Assembly: GCA_041642315.1 (NCBI GenBank)
Contig: JBEPWQ010000055.1
Coordinates: forward strand, 1 to 17,115
DNA from: JAABSQ01 sp041642315
GTDB lineage: Bacteria > Desulfobacterota > Desulfobacteria > Desulfobacterales > Desulfococcaceae
Reading direction: 5' to 3'
DNA length: 17,115 nucleotides
Shown: piece by piece, positions 1 to 5,775 of the stretch
Layout of the letters: each line of letters begins with the position of its first letter
How positions within the stretch are numbered: position 1 is the stretch's first letter
Program-made: the position numbers and the translations under genes
Notes under the pieces: generated by a model
Told to the model about the DNA's origin: nothing
Databases searched by the model: none
Seen by the model: only the letters and a program-made list of their open reading frames with translations

Positions 1-89
1 TCGCATTCGAAGTTTTGCTGACGGGTATCCTGATGTCCCTCTTCTCTTTCCTGATCACTCTCGATGTAATCTTGTACTTTTTCAGCCAT
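1..89 (-). CDS. Small acidic protein, copy 1 (3' end outside window)
   Basis: A minus-strand reading frame starts at ATG 89 behind a good ribosome binding site (AGAGGTGAT) and stays open to the window edge. It begins MAEKVQDYIESDQEREEG, followed by HQDTR and an NFECE motif. The same segment recurs in the complete gene at 166-324, with near-identical DNA over the QEREEGHQDTR core. Two neighbouring frames that share protein sequence, each with its own ribosome binding site, argue that both are real genes. It has no signal peptide or membrane segment and is strongly hydrophilic. I do not recognise the family. Function is unknown, and the length cannot be given because the end lies beyond base 1. 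Confidence 0.6.
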   Translation of the reverse strand, partial: MAEKVQDYIESDQEREEGHQDTRQQNFEC

Positions 90-165
90 GATATCACCTC
101 TCATTGTTTGGTAAGCCGGTTGGTTTCAAATCTCTGCCGTTTCGGTTCTGTCCGGAGTCGAAGGG

Positions 166-324
166 TTATCCGGGAACATCGATCCCGGGATCACATCCGA
201 GGTTTTCATCGGGAGTTTCACATTCGAAATTCCTGTGACGGGTATCCTGATGTCCTTCTTCTCTTTCCTGTTCTGATTCGATGTAGTTCTGAACTTTTCC
301 TTTGCGTTCTGTATTCTCGGCCAT
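166..324 (-). CDS. Small acidic Cys-containing protein, copy 2 (52 aa)
   Basis: A complete 52-residue minus-strand gene. ATG 324 sits behind a strong AAGGAGG site (spacing about 6) and the stop is TAA at 166-168. The protein starts MAENTERKGKVQNYIES, continues with a QEREEGHQDTR core and NFECE, and ends in a short tail rich in Pro, Asp and Gly with a second Cys (C44). Compared with the copy at 1-89 it has five extra N-terminal residues (about 2-9), while the core is almost identical. It is soluble and very hydrophilic, with no transmembrane segment. I recognise no domain and assign no function. The two genes lie head to tail with 76 bases between them, as expected from a tandem duplication, and are probably co-transcribed. 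Confidence 0.65.
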   Translation of the reverse strand: MAENTERKGKVQNYIESEQEREEGHQDTRHRNFECETPDENLGCDPGIDVPG

Positions 325-359
325 GATGTACCTCCTTGTGGTATTCTTTTTCTCAAAGT

Positions 360-375
360 GACGACTCGTGTCGTC
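360..375. repeat. Perfect hairpin GACGAC-TCGT-GTCGTC
   Basis: A perfect 6-base stem with a 4-base loop. It lies just upstream of the ribosome binding site of the small gene starting at 324, so it could sit in that transcript's leader. No T run follows on either strand, so it is not a standard terminator. Confidence 0.4.
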
Positions 376-409
376 GTTCGCTCTTGACTGGTAATTTGGT
401 CATCGATGG

Positions 410-533
410 CGGGATGCGCAATGATAGTAAAACCGGGTTTTAGTGGCAGGTAATTTCTACCATCATTTGGAAACCACAGCGCAGGTCATAGCCGATGACA
501 TCATATGCATGAATGGGCCGACTGCGCATCCCG
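410..533. repeat. Inverted repeat, 11-base arms, 102-base spacing
   Basis: CGGGATGCGCA at 410-420 is matched exactly, inverted, by TGCGCATCCCG at 523-533. The interval between them contains the 15-base dyad. The arrangement resembles the ends of a very small non-autonomous element, but I see no flanking target duplication, so this is only a suggestion. Confidence 0.35.
428..442. repeat. 15-base perfect dyad (operator-like)
   Basis: TAAAACC-G-GGTTTTA is perfectly symmetric around one central base. With almost no loop it resembles a protein-binding dyad more than an RNA hairpin. It lies between two divergent genes, which fits an operator, but no regulator is encoded nearby. Confidence 0.4.
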
Positions 534-632
534 ATGATTTTTATCCCGCTTGCTCATACTGTACCTGCCGCCGTGTTTATCCAGGACATTTTACTTTTGA
601 CTTCCGCCTCTTTTTCTGGTGAAATCAATGTT

Positions 633-1352
633 ATGGAAAGTTTCGAAGAGGCATTCAGAAAAGGCGTCAAGAACCCGCATGATGCGGCGTTCAAGTCGGC
701 ATTTGAAAAGCGGGAACTGGCCGAGAGCTTTTTCCGGCATTATTTTCCTCAACAGATCGTCCGCCAGATCGAGTTTCGGTACCTGAAATTCGCCAACCGC
801 AGTTACCCCCCCCATTTCATCTATGATCTGTATAATCTCGGGGATTACGAAGATGAACGGCTTCTGTTGGGAGAGGCCATGGCGCTCGGCGTGGTGCTGT
901 ATCTGATGAAGCATATCTTCGATGAGGACTTCGGCGGGCATCTCGAATCCGCCATCAAATATCTGGACAAGATACACCGGCAGGAAACGCAGCTTGAATT
1001 CCTGGAATGGATTCTGCGGTATGCCTACCATGCCAGGGAAGACGATCTGGGTGAAAATATTGACCGCGGGCTGAATGCCCTGGGCAATGAAAATGCAAGG
1101 AGGACGGCCATGACAATCGCGGAAAAATTGCGACAGGAAGGGAGACAGGAAGGTTTTCATAACGGCCAGTCTCAACTCATTCTGAAACAACTGAAAAAGC
1201 GCTTCGGTTATCTGTCTCCTGCGCTTGAGAAAAAACTGAACGAATCCGGGGTGGATATTCTGGATCGTTTCGGCGAGTCCATTTTCGATTTTGAAAGCCT
1301 GGAAGATGCGGAAAAATGGTGGGAGGATTTTGAAAAAGGGGGGAATGCCTGA
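633..1352 (+). CDS. Rpn/transposase_31-like protein lacking the nuclease core
   Basis: The 239-residue protein resembles the Rpn (recombination-promoting nuclease / putative transposase, PD-(D/E)XK) family. Residues 14-55 match the family N-terminus, with the NPHDAAFK signature at 14-21 (D17 is a family catalytic position). Residues 61-135 match the helical segment that normally follows the nuclease core, and residues about 165-180 are the EGRQEG-type linker. Residues 180-232 resemble the DUF4351-like C-terminal helix bundle. The segment that should follow residue 56, carrying the SDLL and EHxS-type catalytic motifs, is absent (roughly 70-100 residues). The join falls at an 8-C run (806-813). 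I prefer ATG 633 because family homology starts there. The gene is probably a catalytically dead relic or an accessory form, although its frame is intact. Confidence 0.7.
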   Translation: MESFEEAFRKGVKNPHDAAFKSAFEKRELAESFFRHYFPQQIVRQIEFRYLKFANRSYPPHFIYDLYNLGDYEDERLLLGEAMALGVVLYLMKHIFDEDFGGHLESAIKYLDKIHRQETQLEFLEWILRYAYHAREDDLGENIDRGLNALGNENARRTAMTIAEKLRQEGRQEGFHNGQSQLILKQLKKRFGYLSPALEKKLNESGVDILDRFGESIFDFESLEDAEKWWEDFEKGGNA

Positions 1353-1471
1353 ATGCAGGGTTGCGGGTATGCCAACTTCAAAAAAATGCGAGGTTTATGG
1401 CACCCCCATAGCGAGTATATCCAGGGTGAAAATTTTGGAAAAGGGTACAAATGAGGAGTACAAAAACGAAA

Positions 1472-1508
1472 CGAGCCGGTCTGAGCGGGGGATGCTCAGA
1501 CCGGCTCG
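1472..1508 (-). terminator. Intrinsic terminator of the tRNA-Ser operon
   Basis: A perfect 15-base stem (CGAGCCGGTCTGAGC and its complement) with a 7-base loop. On the minus strand it is followed at once by a T-rich tract (TTTCGTTTTTG). It begins 12 bases after the 3' end of tRNA-Ser(GCU). Confidence 0.9.
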
Positions 1509-1519
1509 ATGCTTGATAG

Positions 1520-1612
1520 TGGCGGAGAGAGAGGGATTCGAACCCTCGATGGAGGTTTCCCCCCATACTCGCTTAGCAGGCGAGCGCCTTCAGCCGGCTC
1601 GGCCATCTCTCC
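1520..1612 (-). tRNA. tRNA-Ser (anticodon GCU)
   Basis: Read on the minus strand. The acceptor stem GGAGAGA pairs with TCTCTCC, followed by discriminator G and an encoded CCA. The anticodon arm CTCGC-CTGCTAA-GCGAG shows anticodon GCT, which decodes AGC/AGU. A long variable arm (GGGGGGAAACCTCC) and the GGTTCGAATCC T-arm are present. The 93-base length fits a class II serine tRNA. Confidence 0.95.
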
Positions 1613-1636
1613 GAGTAGGGTATGCGGGATGACGTC

Positions 1637-1724
1637 TGGCGGAGGGAGTAGGATTCGAACCCACGGAGCTTTGACACTCAACGGTTTTCAAGACCGCCGC
1701 CTTCAACCACTCGGCCATCCCTCC
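1637..1724 (-). tRNA. tRNA-Ser (anticodon UGA)
   Basis: Read on the minus strand. The acceptor stem GGAGGGA pairs with TCCCTCC, then discriminator G and an encoded CCA. The anticodon arm GCGGT-CTTGAAA-ACCGT carries anticodon TGA, which decodes UCA and related codons. It has a class II long variable arm and a GGTTCGAATCC T-arm, for 88 bases in total. It lies 24 bases upstream of tRNA-Ser(GCU) and is co-transcribed with it. Confidence 0.95.
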
Positions 1725-1740
1725 CGATGTAAGGTCGATA

Positions 1741-1769
1741 TCCATATCACCGATTGGGGTGGCGGTCAA
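1741..1769 (-). promoter_or_regulatory. Probable sigma-70 promoter of the tRNA-Ser operon
   Basis: On the minus strand, TTGACC at 1769-1764 is followed after 17 bases by TATGGA at 1746-1741. The -35 is near consensus and the -10 is weak. It lies 17 bases upstream of the first tRNA. Confidence 0.5.
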
Positions 1770-2052
1770 TCCTTTTTGTCGGCTTTTTCGAGAAAAAATT
1801 CCGGGTTGCGCACCCGATACACCCCTGTTGGAAGACCGACAGAGATGTAAAAGTCGATATTTTATACTTGTAATCTATCCGTTTGGGAATTACACTTTCG
1901 ACTTCATTCGGACAGCATGAAGGGAATGGTTGACAATCCACCGGTTTTATGATTTTCCCTGCCGTTCGAAAAAGGCCGACCATCCGTTTGGCACGGGGGG
2001 ACCGGTACCGGGGCACAACCCGATACGACTTTTTTCCAGGAGAATGATTTTT
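1770..2052. other. Intergenic region without a recognised gene
   Basis: This lies between the divergent tRNA operon and the acidic-tail gene. Open frames here have no ribosome binding sites and no recognisable products. It should contain the promoter of the gene at 2053. A TTGACA at 1930-1935 is visible, but no -10 lies at a proper distance, so I do not call a promoter. Confidence 0.5.
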
Positions 2053-2538
2053 ATGAAGCAAAAATATGAAATCGTGCGAGACGATGAAAAAAACCAGCTG
2101 GTTCTCAGGGAACATGCCGAACTCGACAAAGACATAATGTCCCTTTTATGTGAGCAGACCTATGCCCAGGCCGATGTGGAGGAGGCGATCAAAAACGGTC
2201 CGCAGGCCCTGATGAATGTGCTGAGGACCAAAAACATGTATCCGCCGGGATATTACCTCGAGAGAATCGCCGCAGCCATTGTGGAAATTACGGGGCAGGG
2301 GGATAAGACCAGCGCAGAGCTGGTTTTCGACGATCTCGAATTTCTGACCCGGGAAGAGCAGAAAACCGATGTCCTCACCAATATCATGGAGGATGAATCC
2401 TCCGATCTGGACGATCTGCTCGAGGATGAGGATAATATGGACGAGGAATTCGAGGATGAAGGCATCGGCAACATCGGCTCCAATTCCTCTCTGAAAATCG
2501 CCGATGATGATTCCCTTGACATCGACGACGAGGTGTAG
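2053..2538 (+). CDS. Hypothetical protein with acidic C-terminal tail
   Basis: A 161-residue protein I do not recognise. I chose ATG 2053 because AGGAG at 2038-2042 lies 10 bases upstream. An earlier in-frame ATG at 2044 is too close to that site, and the longer frame from 1930 has no family-like sequence. Residues 1-100 look like a folded, mixed-charge, mostly helical domain (for example DVEEAIKNGPQALMNVL at 41-57 and YYLERIAAAIVEI at 67-79). Residues about 113-161 are dominated by Asp and Glu, with clusters at 117-137 and 151-160, and are probably disordered. There is no signal peptide or membrane segment, so it is likely cytoplasmic. Acidic tails often mediate binding to basic proteins or act as nucleic acid mimics, but nothing here shows which. 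It is monocistronic and converges with the kinase gene at 2578. Confidence 0.75.
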   Translation: MKQKYEIVRDDEKNQLVLREHAELDKDIMSLLCEQTYAQADVEEAIKNGPQALMNVLRTKNMYPPGYYLERIAAAIVEITGQGDKTSAELVFDDLEFLTREEQKTDVLTNIMEDESSDLDDLLEDEDNMDEEFEDEGIGNIGSNSSLKIADDDSLDIDDEV

Positions 2539-2543
2539 CTGCG

Positions 2544-2558
2544 AGCGCCGTTTCGGCT
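2544..2558. terminator. Possible small hairpin between convergent genes
   Basis: AGC(g)CCG-TTT-CGGCT forms a 5-base stem with one bulge, placed between the stop at 2538 and the convergent stop at 2578. It is short and has no good T run, so termination is only a possibility. Confidence 0.25.
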
Positions 2559-2577
2559 GTTGAATTCAAGATTTATT

Positions 2578-3621
2578 CTATGGGTTTACTATTGGAAGGT
2601 TCTGAATGTGGGTCGTCACCGTCTGCAGCAGAACCTTCGCCTCTTCGTACCGACGCTTTCCCTCGGCCAGATCTCCCCGGCGCAAGGTCTGCTCCAGAGT
2701 TCGAAAATCCGCCACCATAGACCGAAGTTCCATAACCCCCACCAGTCCGCAAAGGGTGTGCGCAATGCGCGAGGCCGCCGCCGTGTCCCGGTCGGCCAGG
2801 GCGGAATTGAGCTGATCCAGTCTTCGGGGGACCTCTTCTGAAAACCCGGCCAGCATCTGTTTGACAAATTCCAGATCCGAGCCGCCCCGGCGAATAAAGC
2901 CTTCGATCTCTTCTTCAAAAGATTCGGTTCTGGGCGACTTTCCGTCCGGGTCCGAACAAAGGAATTCGGACATAGTGGCCTCCGCGAAGGGGATGGCGAT
3001 ATAGATCGCGGCGCCCCCGCCGGTCCGGTTTTCGGCCCGGATACTCCCCCCCATGAGCTCCACCAGTTTTTTGGAGATGGCCAGCCCTAGCCCGGTGCCG
3101 CGGTATTTCTGGGCGTAAGAGCTGTCGATCTGGGTGAACCGTCGAAAAAGTTCGGGGAAATCCGCTTCGGGAAACCCGATTCCGGTATCCTTGAGCGCAA
3201 ACAGAAGAATGAATGCGGATCCGGCCGGTTGGTGGGGACCGACTTCGATGCGGATCTGCCCCGCTTCCGTCGATTTGACGGCATTTTCGATCAGGATTCG
3301 AAGAATCTGGCCCAGCCGGTCCGGATCCCCGATCACCTCCTCGGGCACATCCGAATGGATGGCCACGTCCAGTGTCAGGCCGCGGCTGTGAATGGCCGGT
3401 TCAAAAGGAACCAGGGTTTTTCGGACCAGATATCGAAGGTCGAACTGGACCGGCTTCAGGTCCGGTTTGCCCGCTTCCACTTTTGAAAAATCGAGGATAT
3501 CGTTGATCCGGTTGCGCAGTGAAACGGCCGGTTTCTGGATCATTTCAAAATTATTTCGAGAATCTTCGTTCATATCCGATGTGAAAAGCATTTCGGCGGC
3601 GCCCAGAATGCCGCTGTTCAT
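2578..3621 (-). CDS. Sensor-less histidine kinase: HATPase plus HPt, H-box disrupted
   Basis: The 347-residue frame from ATG 3621 begins inside a HisKA dimerisation domain: PMNSGILG is the H-box tail, and INDILDFSKVEAG at 39-51 ends the domain. A HATPase_c domain follows, with the N-box at N113, DTGIG at 145-149 and GTGLGLAISKKL at 176-187. The C-terminal HPt domain spans about 235-340, with phosphoacceptor H288 in AHTLCG, where the usual Lys after Leu is Cys. No sensor, membrane segment or REC domain is present. The phosphoacceptor His of the H-box lies upstream of this ATG, and in this frame the preceding sequence lacks it. An overlapping 13-codon GTG frame (3618-3659) does contain an H-box-like string. 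The gene lies 51 bases after tatD. It could be a decayed kinase, a frameshifted one, or a phosphorelay protein working through its HPt. Confidence 0.75.
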   Translation of the reverse strand: MNSGILGAAEMLFTSDMNEDSRNNFEMIQKPAVSLRNRINDILDFSKVEAGKPDLKPVQFDLRYLVRKTLVPFEPAIHSRGLTLDVAIHSDVPEEVIGDPDRLGQILRILIENAVKSTEAGQIRIEVGPHQPAGSAFILLFALKDTGIGFPEADFPELFRRFTQIDSSYAQKYRGTGLGLAISKKLVELMGGSIRAENRTGGGAAIYIAIPFAEATMSEFLCSDPDGKSPRTESFEEEIEGFIRRGGSDLEFVKQMLAGFSEEVPRRLDQLNSALADRDTAAASRIAHTLCGLVGVMELRSMVADFRTLEQTLRRGDLAEGKRRYEEAKVLLQTVTTHIQNLPIVNP

Positions 3622-3659
3622 GGGTGAACAAGCCTGTGATATTGATCTTCTGAACGCAC
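3618..3659 (-). CDS. 13-codon GTG leader frame overlapping the kinase start
   Basis: A strong AGGAGG site 7 bases upstream precedes GTG 3659. The frame encodes VRSEDQYHRLVHP and stops at TGA 3620-3618, which overlaps the kinase ATG (ATGA). Its end reads H-R-L-V-H-P, matching the H-E-L-R-T-P pattern that should precede the MN at the kinase start. Either it is the true kinase N-terminus separated by a -1 shift (programmed, mutational or a sequencing error), or it is a short leader that couples translation to the kinase. Confidence 0.4.
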   Translation of the reverse strand: MRSEDQYHRLVHP

Positions 3660-3672
3660 GGGGATTCCTCCT

Positions 3673-4452
3673 TCAGATATTGAAGAGCCGGCAGGTGTTG
3701 GTCCAGATCGTTTCAGCCAATGGGTCGGGTTCGGTTTGGCGCACTTCCGCCAGCTTCAGAAGGGTGCTCCGGACAAAGGCCGGCTCGTTGCGCCGATATT
3801 TATTCCGTTCCGGGGTCGGGGTCAGGTACGGCGCGTCGGTTTCCACCACCAGGCGGTTTTCAGGGATCAGCCCCACCTGCCGGCGCAGTTGGGCGCCCCG
3901 GCTTTCCACGGTCAGGATGCCGGTGATGCCGATATAAAGGCCCCGGTCGAGATAGGCCTCCATTTCCGACCGGGTTCCGCTGAAACAGTGGATCACTCCG
4001 GGGTGTCCGTCCGGAAGATGCGTTTTCAGGATATTCAATAATCGCCCCTCGCTGTCCCGTTCATGGAAGATCAGGGGAAGCTTCAGTTCCACCGCCGTTT
4101 CGATCTGCCGAATCAGCCATTTTTCCTGATCCTTCCGCGGGGAGAACATGCGGTTGAAATCGAGCCCGGTCTCTCCCCATGCCCGGATTTTGGAATGCCG
4201 GGTCGCCAAATCGCGAAGGACGGTCAGACCTGCTTCGGTGCAGGATGCGGCATCATGGGGATGAACCCCCGCCGATGCGTAAAAACCGGGGCGATTTTCC
4301 GCCAGGGCCGCGGCGGTCTTGGAATTCTCGGGCGTGATGCCGACAATCATGAGCGCCTCGACTCCGGCCTCGGTCATACGTGTGATCACATCGTCCAGGT
4401 CGTTTGCATAGGCGGGATCATTCAAATGGCAATGGCTGTCGAACAATCGCAT
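3673..4452 (-). CDS. tatD: TatD family metal-dependent hydrolase/DNase
   Basis: A 259-residue TIM-barrel metallohydrolase of the TatD/YcfH family, cytoplasmic. Members act as Mg-dependent 3'-5' exonucleases in DNA or RNA quality control. The metal ligands are all visible: H7-x-H9 in DSHCHLND, E94 in WGETGLDF, H130 in FHERD, H155 in HCFSGT and D206 in ETDAPYLTP. The length is typical. I chose ATG 4452 over ATG 4461 because the AAGGA site abuts the upstream ATG but lies 9 bases from the downstream one, and because family proteins start right at MRLFDSHCH. It is the first gene of a two-gene minus-strand unit with the kinase. The TatD stop is followed at once by the ribosome binding site for the next frame. 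Confidence 0.93.
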   Translation of the reverse strand: MRLFDSHCHLNDPAYANDLDDVITRMTEAGVEALMIVGITPENSKTAAALAENRPGFYASAGVHPHDAASCTEAGLTVLRDLATRHSKIRAWGETGLDFNRMFSPRKDQEKWLIRQIETAVELKLPLIFHERDSEGRLLNILKTHLPDGHPGVIHCFSGTRSEMEAYLDRGLYIGITGILTVESRGAQLRRQVGLIPENRLVVETDAPYLTPTPERNKYRRNEPAFVRSTLLKLAEVRQTEPDPLAETIWTNTCRLFNI

Positions 4453-4512
4453 GGAATCCATTCCTTCTGATAATTCATCGTGAGTTGGAAGATGGGAAAG
4501 CGGAAGAGGATG

Positions 4513-4539
4513 ACTGTATCAGCCCCTGAACCGGGTCAA
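4513..4539 (-). promoter_or_regulatory. Possible promoter of tatD
   Basis: On the minus strand, TTGACC at 4539-4534 is followed after 15 bases by TACAGT at 4518-4513. The -35 is good, but the spacing is short and the -10 is imperfect. It lies about 60 bases upstream of the tatD start. Confidence 0.3.
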
Positions 4540-4761
4540 AATAACCCACTCGGGGTCATCGGGGGCTCTGTGTTGTTTGGAAAATGTTGCGCGTGAGAGA
4601 TGGTGCAACCCCTTTTTGCCCTTGTCTACATTAATTATCACTGTTACTACCTGAAATCAATCCTTTTGAGGCGGCATCTTAGAGGGGATTGGTGGACGGC
4701 GGCGCAATGGCGCTACGGAAACGGAAGGCCGGGTAATTTATCTTTTTGGAGTGTTTATTTC
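4540..4761. other. Intergenic region upstream of nfnA
   Basis: The whole gap between the divergent tatD and nfnA genes is about 414 bases. Apart from the two promoters listed separately I find no gene here. A 62-codon plus-strand frame at 4600-4788 has no proper ribosome binding site and runs through the sigma-54-like promoter. Binding sites for a sigma-54 activator would be expected in this stretch, but I could not pick out a clear repeated motif. Confidence 0.4.
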
Positions 4762-4777
4762 TGGCATATGAATTGCT
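4762..4777 (+). promoter_or_regulatory. Sigma-54-like (-24/-12) promoter of nfnAB
   Basis: TGGCATATGAATTGCT matches the sigma-54 consensus TGGCACGN4TTGC. The GG and GC elements are at the exact required spacing, and five of five bases of TGGCA and all of TTGC match. Transcription would start near 4788, leaving a leader of about 80 bases before nfnA. A competing sigma-70 -10 (TATTAT, 4777-4782) has no good -35. Confidence 0.6.
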
Positions 4778-4866
4778 ATTATTCATAAGGTTGGAAAGTC
4801 GACAACATTCGATGGGCCGTGTCATTCTCAGGGTCCGTTGCAAATTCAAAGGTTTGGAGGAATACC

Positions 4867-5700
4867 ATGTTTACAATCGTGAAACGAGAAGAAATGGCGG
4901 GCGGAACCGTGGTGTTGAATGAAATTGAGGCGCCGCTCATTGCAAACAAGGCGAAGCCTGGCCAATTCGTGATTCTGAAGGCCACCGAAGAGGGGGAGCG
5001 AATTCCCTTGACCATGGCGGAAACCGATCCGGAAAAGGGCACGCTGACCGTGATTTACATGGTGGTGGGCAAGTCCACGGCTGTTTTCAAAAGCCTCCAG
5101 GAAGGAGACGGGTACCAGGATGTGATCGGCCCCCTGGGCAAGCCCACCCATATCGAAAAGATCGGCACCGTGGTCTGTGTGGGCGGCGGAACCGGCATCG
5201 CGGTTTTGCACCCCATCACCCGGGCGCTGAAGGAAGCCGGCAACCGGGTGATCGCCATCATCGGGGCCCGGAACAAGGACCTGCTGATTCTGGAGGACCG
5301 CATGAAAAGGGCTTCCCATGAACTCAAGATCTGCACGGATGACGGCTCCTACGGCCGAAAGGGGTTCGTCACCGAGGTCTTGAAGGAAGTCCTGGAGAAT
5401 GAACGGGTGGATCAGGCGGTGGCTATCGGACCGGTGCCCATGATGAAGTTCGTCTCGAAAATGACCGCAGACTACAAGGTGCCTACCTTGGTCAGCCTCA
5501 ACCCCATCATGGTGGACGGCACCGGCATGTGCGGCGGATGCCGGGTGAGCGTGGGCGGTGAAACCAAGTTCGCCTGTGTGGACGGGCCGGAATTCGACGG
5601 GCACCAGGTCGATTATGACGAGTTGATGATGCGGTTGCAGGCTTACTGCGAAGATGAACAGAAATGTTACAATGATTACTGTCTGTTGGAACAAGCCTGA
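4867..5700 (+). CDS. nfnA: NADH-dependent ferredoxin:NADP+ oxidoreductase, subunit A (NfnA/SudB)
   Basis: The 277-residue small subunit of the electron-bifurcating NfnAB complex, often annotated as sulfide dehydrogenase subunit beta. It belongs to the ferredoxin-NADP+ reductase superfamily. An N-terminal FAD-binding barrel carries the RIPLT motif at 46-50, followed by a Rossmann NAD(H) site GGGTGIA at 106-112. The [2Fe-2S] site has C222, C225 and C237, with the conserved Asp D217 just upstream; the family is known for an unusual Asp(Cys)3 ligation. ATG 4867 is preceded by GGAGG at 6 bases. In the complex, NADPH oxidation at subunit B is coupled to reduction of NAD+ and ferredoxin, or the reverse. 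nfnB follows after 75 bases. The sigma-54-like promoter suggests activator-controlled expression. Confidence 0.93.
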   Translation: MFTIVKREEMAGGTVVLNEIEAPLIANKAKPGQFVILKATEEGERIPLTMAETDPEKGTLTVIYMVVGKSTAVFKSLQEGDGYQDVIGPLGKPTHIEKIGTVVCVGGGTGIAVLHPITRALKEAGNRVIAIIGARNKDLLILEDRMKRASHELKICTDDGSYGRKGFVTEVLKEVLENERVDQAVAIGPVPMMKFVSKMTADYKVPTLVSLNPIMVDGTGMCGGCRVSVGGETKFACVDGPEFDGHQVDYDELMMRLQAYCEDEQKCYNDYCLLEQA

Positions 5701-5717
5701 TTCCATCATATTGACAA

Positions 5718-5743
5718 CTCCTCCGGACGAAATCCGGTAGGAG
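5718..5743 (+). repeat. Hairpin between nfnA and nfnB
   Basis: CTCCTCCGGA pairs with TCCGG-T-AGGAG (10 base pairs, one bulged T) around the loop CGAAA. No T run follows, so it is more likely an mRNA processing or stability element than a terminator. Confidence 0.45.
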
Positions 5744-5775
5744 ACGACCAAGCAGCGATACTTTCGGAGGACGAA

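Larger units (their letters stand above)
325..632. other. Non-coding stretch with several inverted repeats
   Basis: About 308 bases lie between the divergently read small gene (start 324) and the Rpn-like gene (start 633). I see no convincing gene here. An upstream extension of the Rpn-like frame to ATG 513 lacks a ribosome binding site and does not resemble the family. The stretch holds a hairpin (360-375), a 15-base dyad (428-442), an imperfect inverted repeat (421-432 with 457-468) and an 11-base inverted repeat whose arms lie 102 bases apart (410-420 and 523-533). This density of symmetry suggests regulatory sites or a remnant of a small mobile element. Confidence 0.5.

Noticed and set aside
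513..632. N-terminal extension of the Rpn-like gene to ATG 513
   Set aside because: No ribosome binding site, no family similarity in the 40 extra residues, and it runs through an inverted repeat arm.
1509..1850. Plus-strand frame across the tRNA genes
   Set aside because: It runs through two intact tRNA genes on the other strand. The GFEPS/GIRT-type peptides are a known artefact of tRNA translation.
4600..4788. 62-codon plus-strand frame upstream of nfnA
   Set aside because: No usable ribosome binding site, odd composition, and it overlaps the sigma-54-like promoter.
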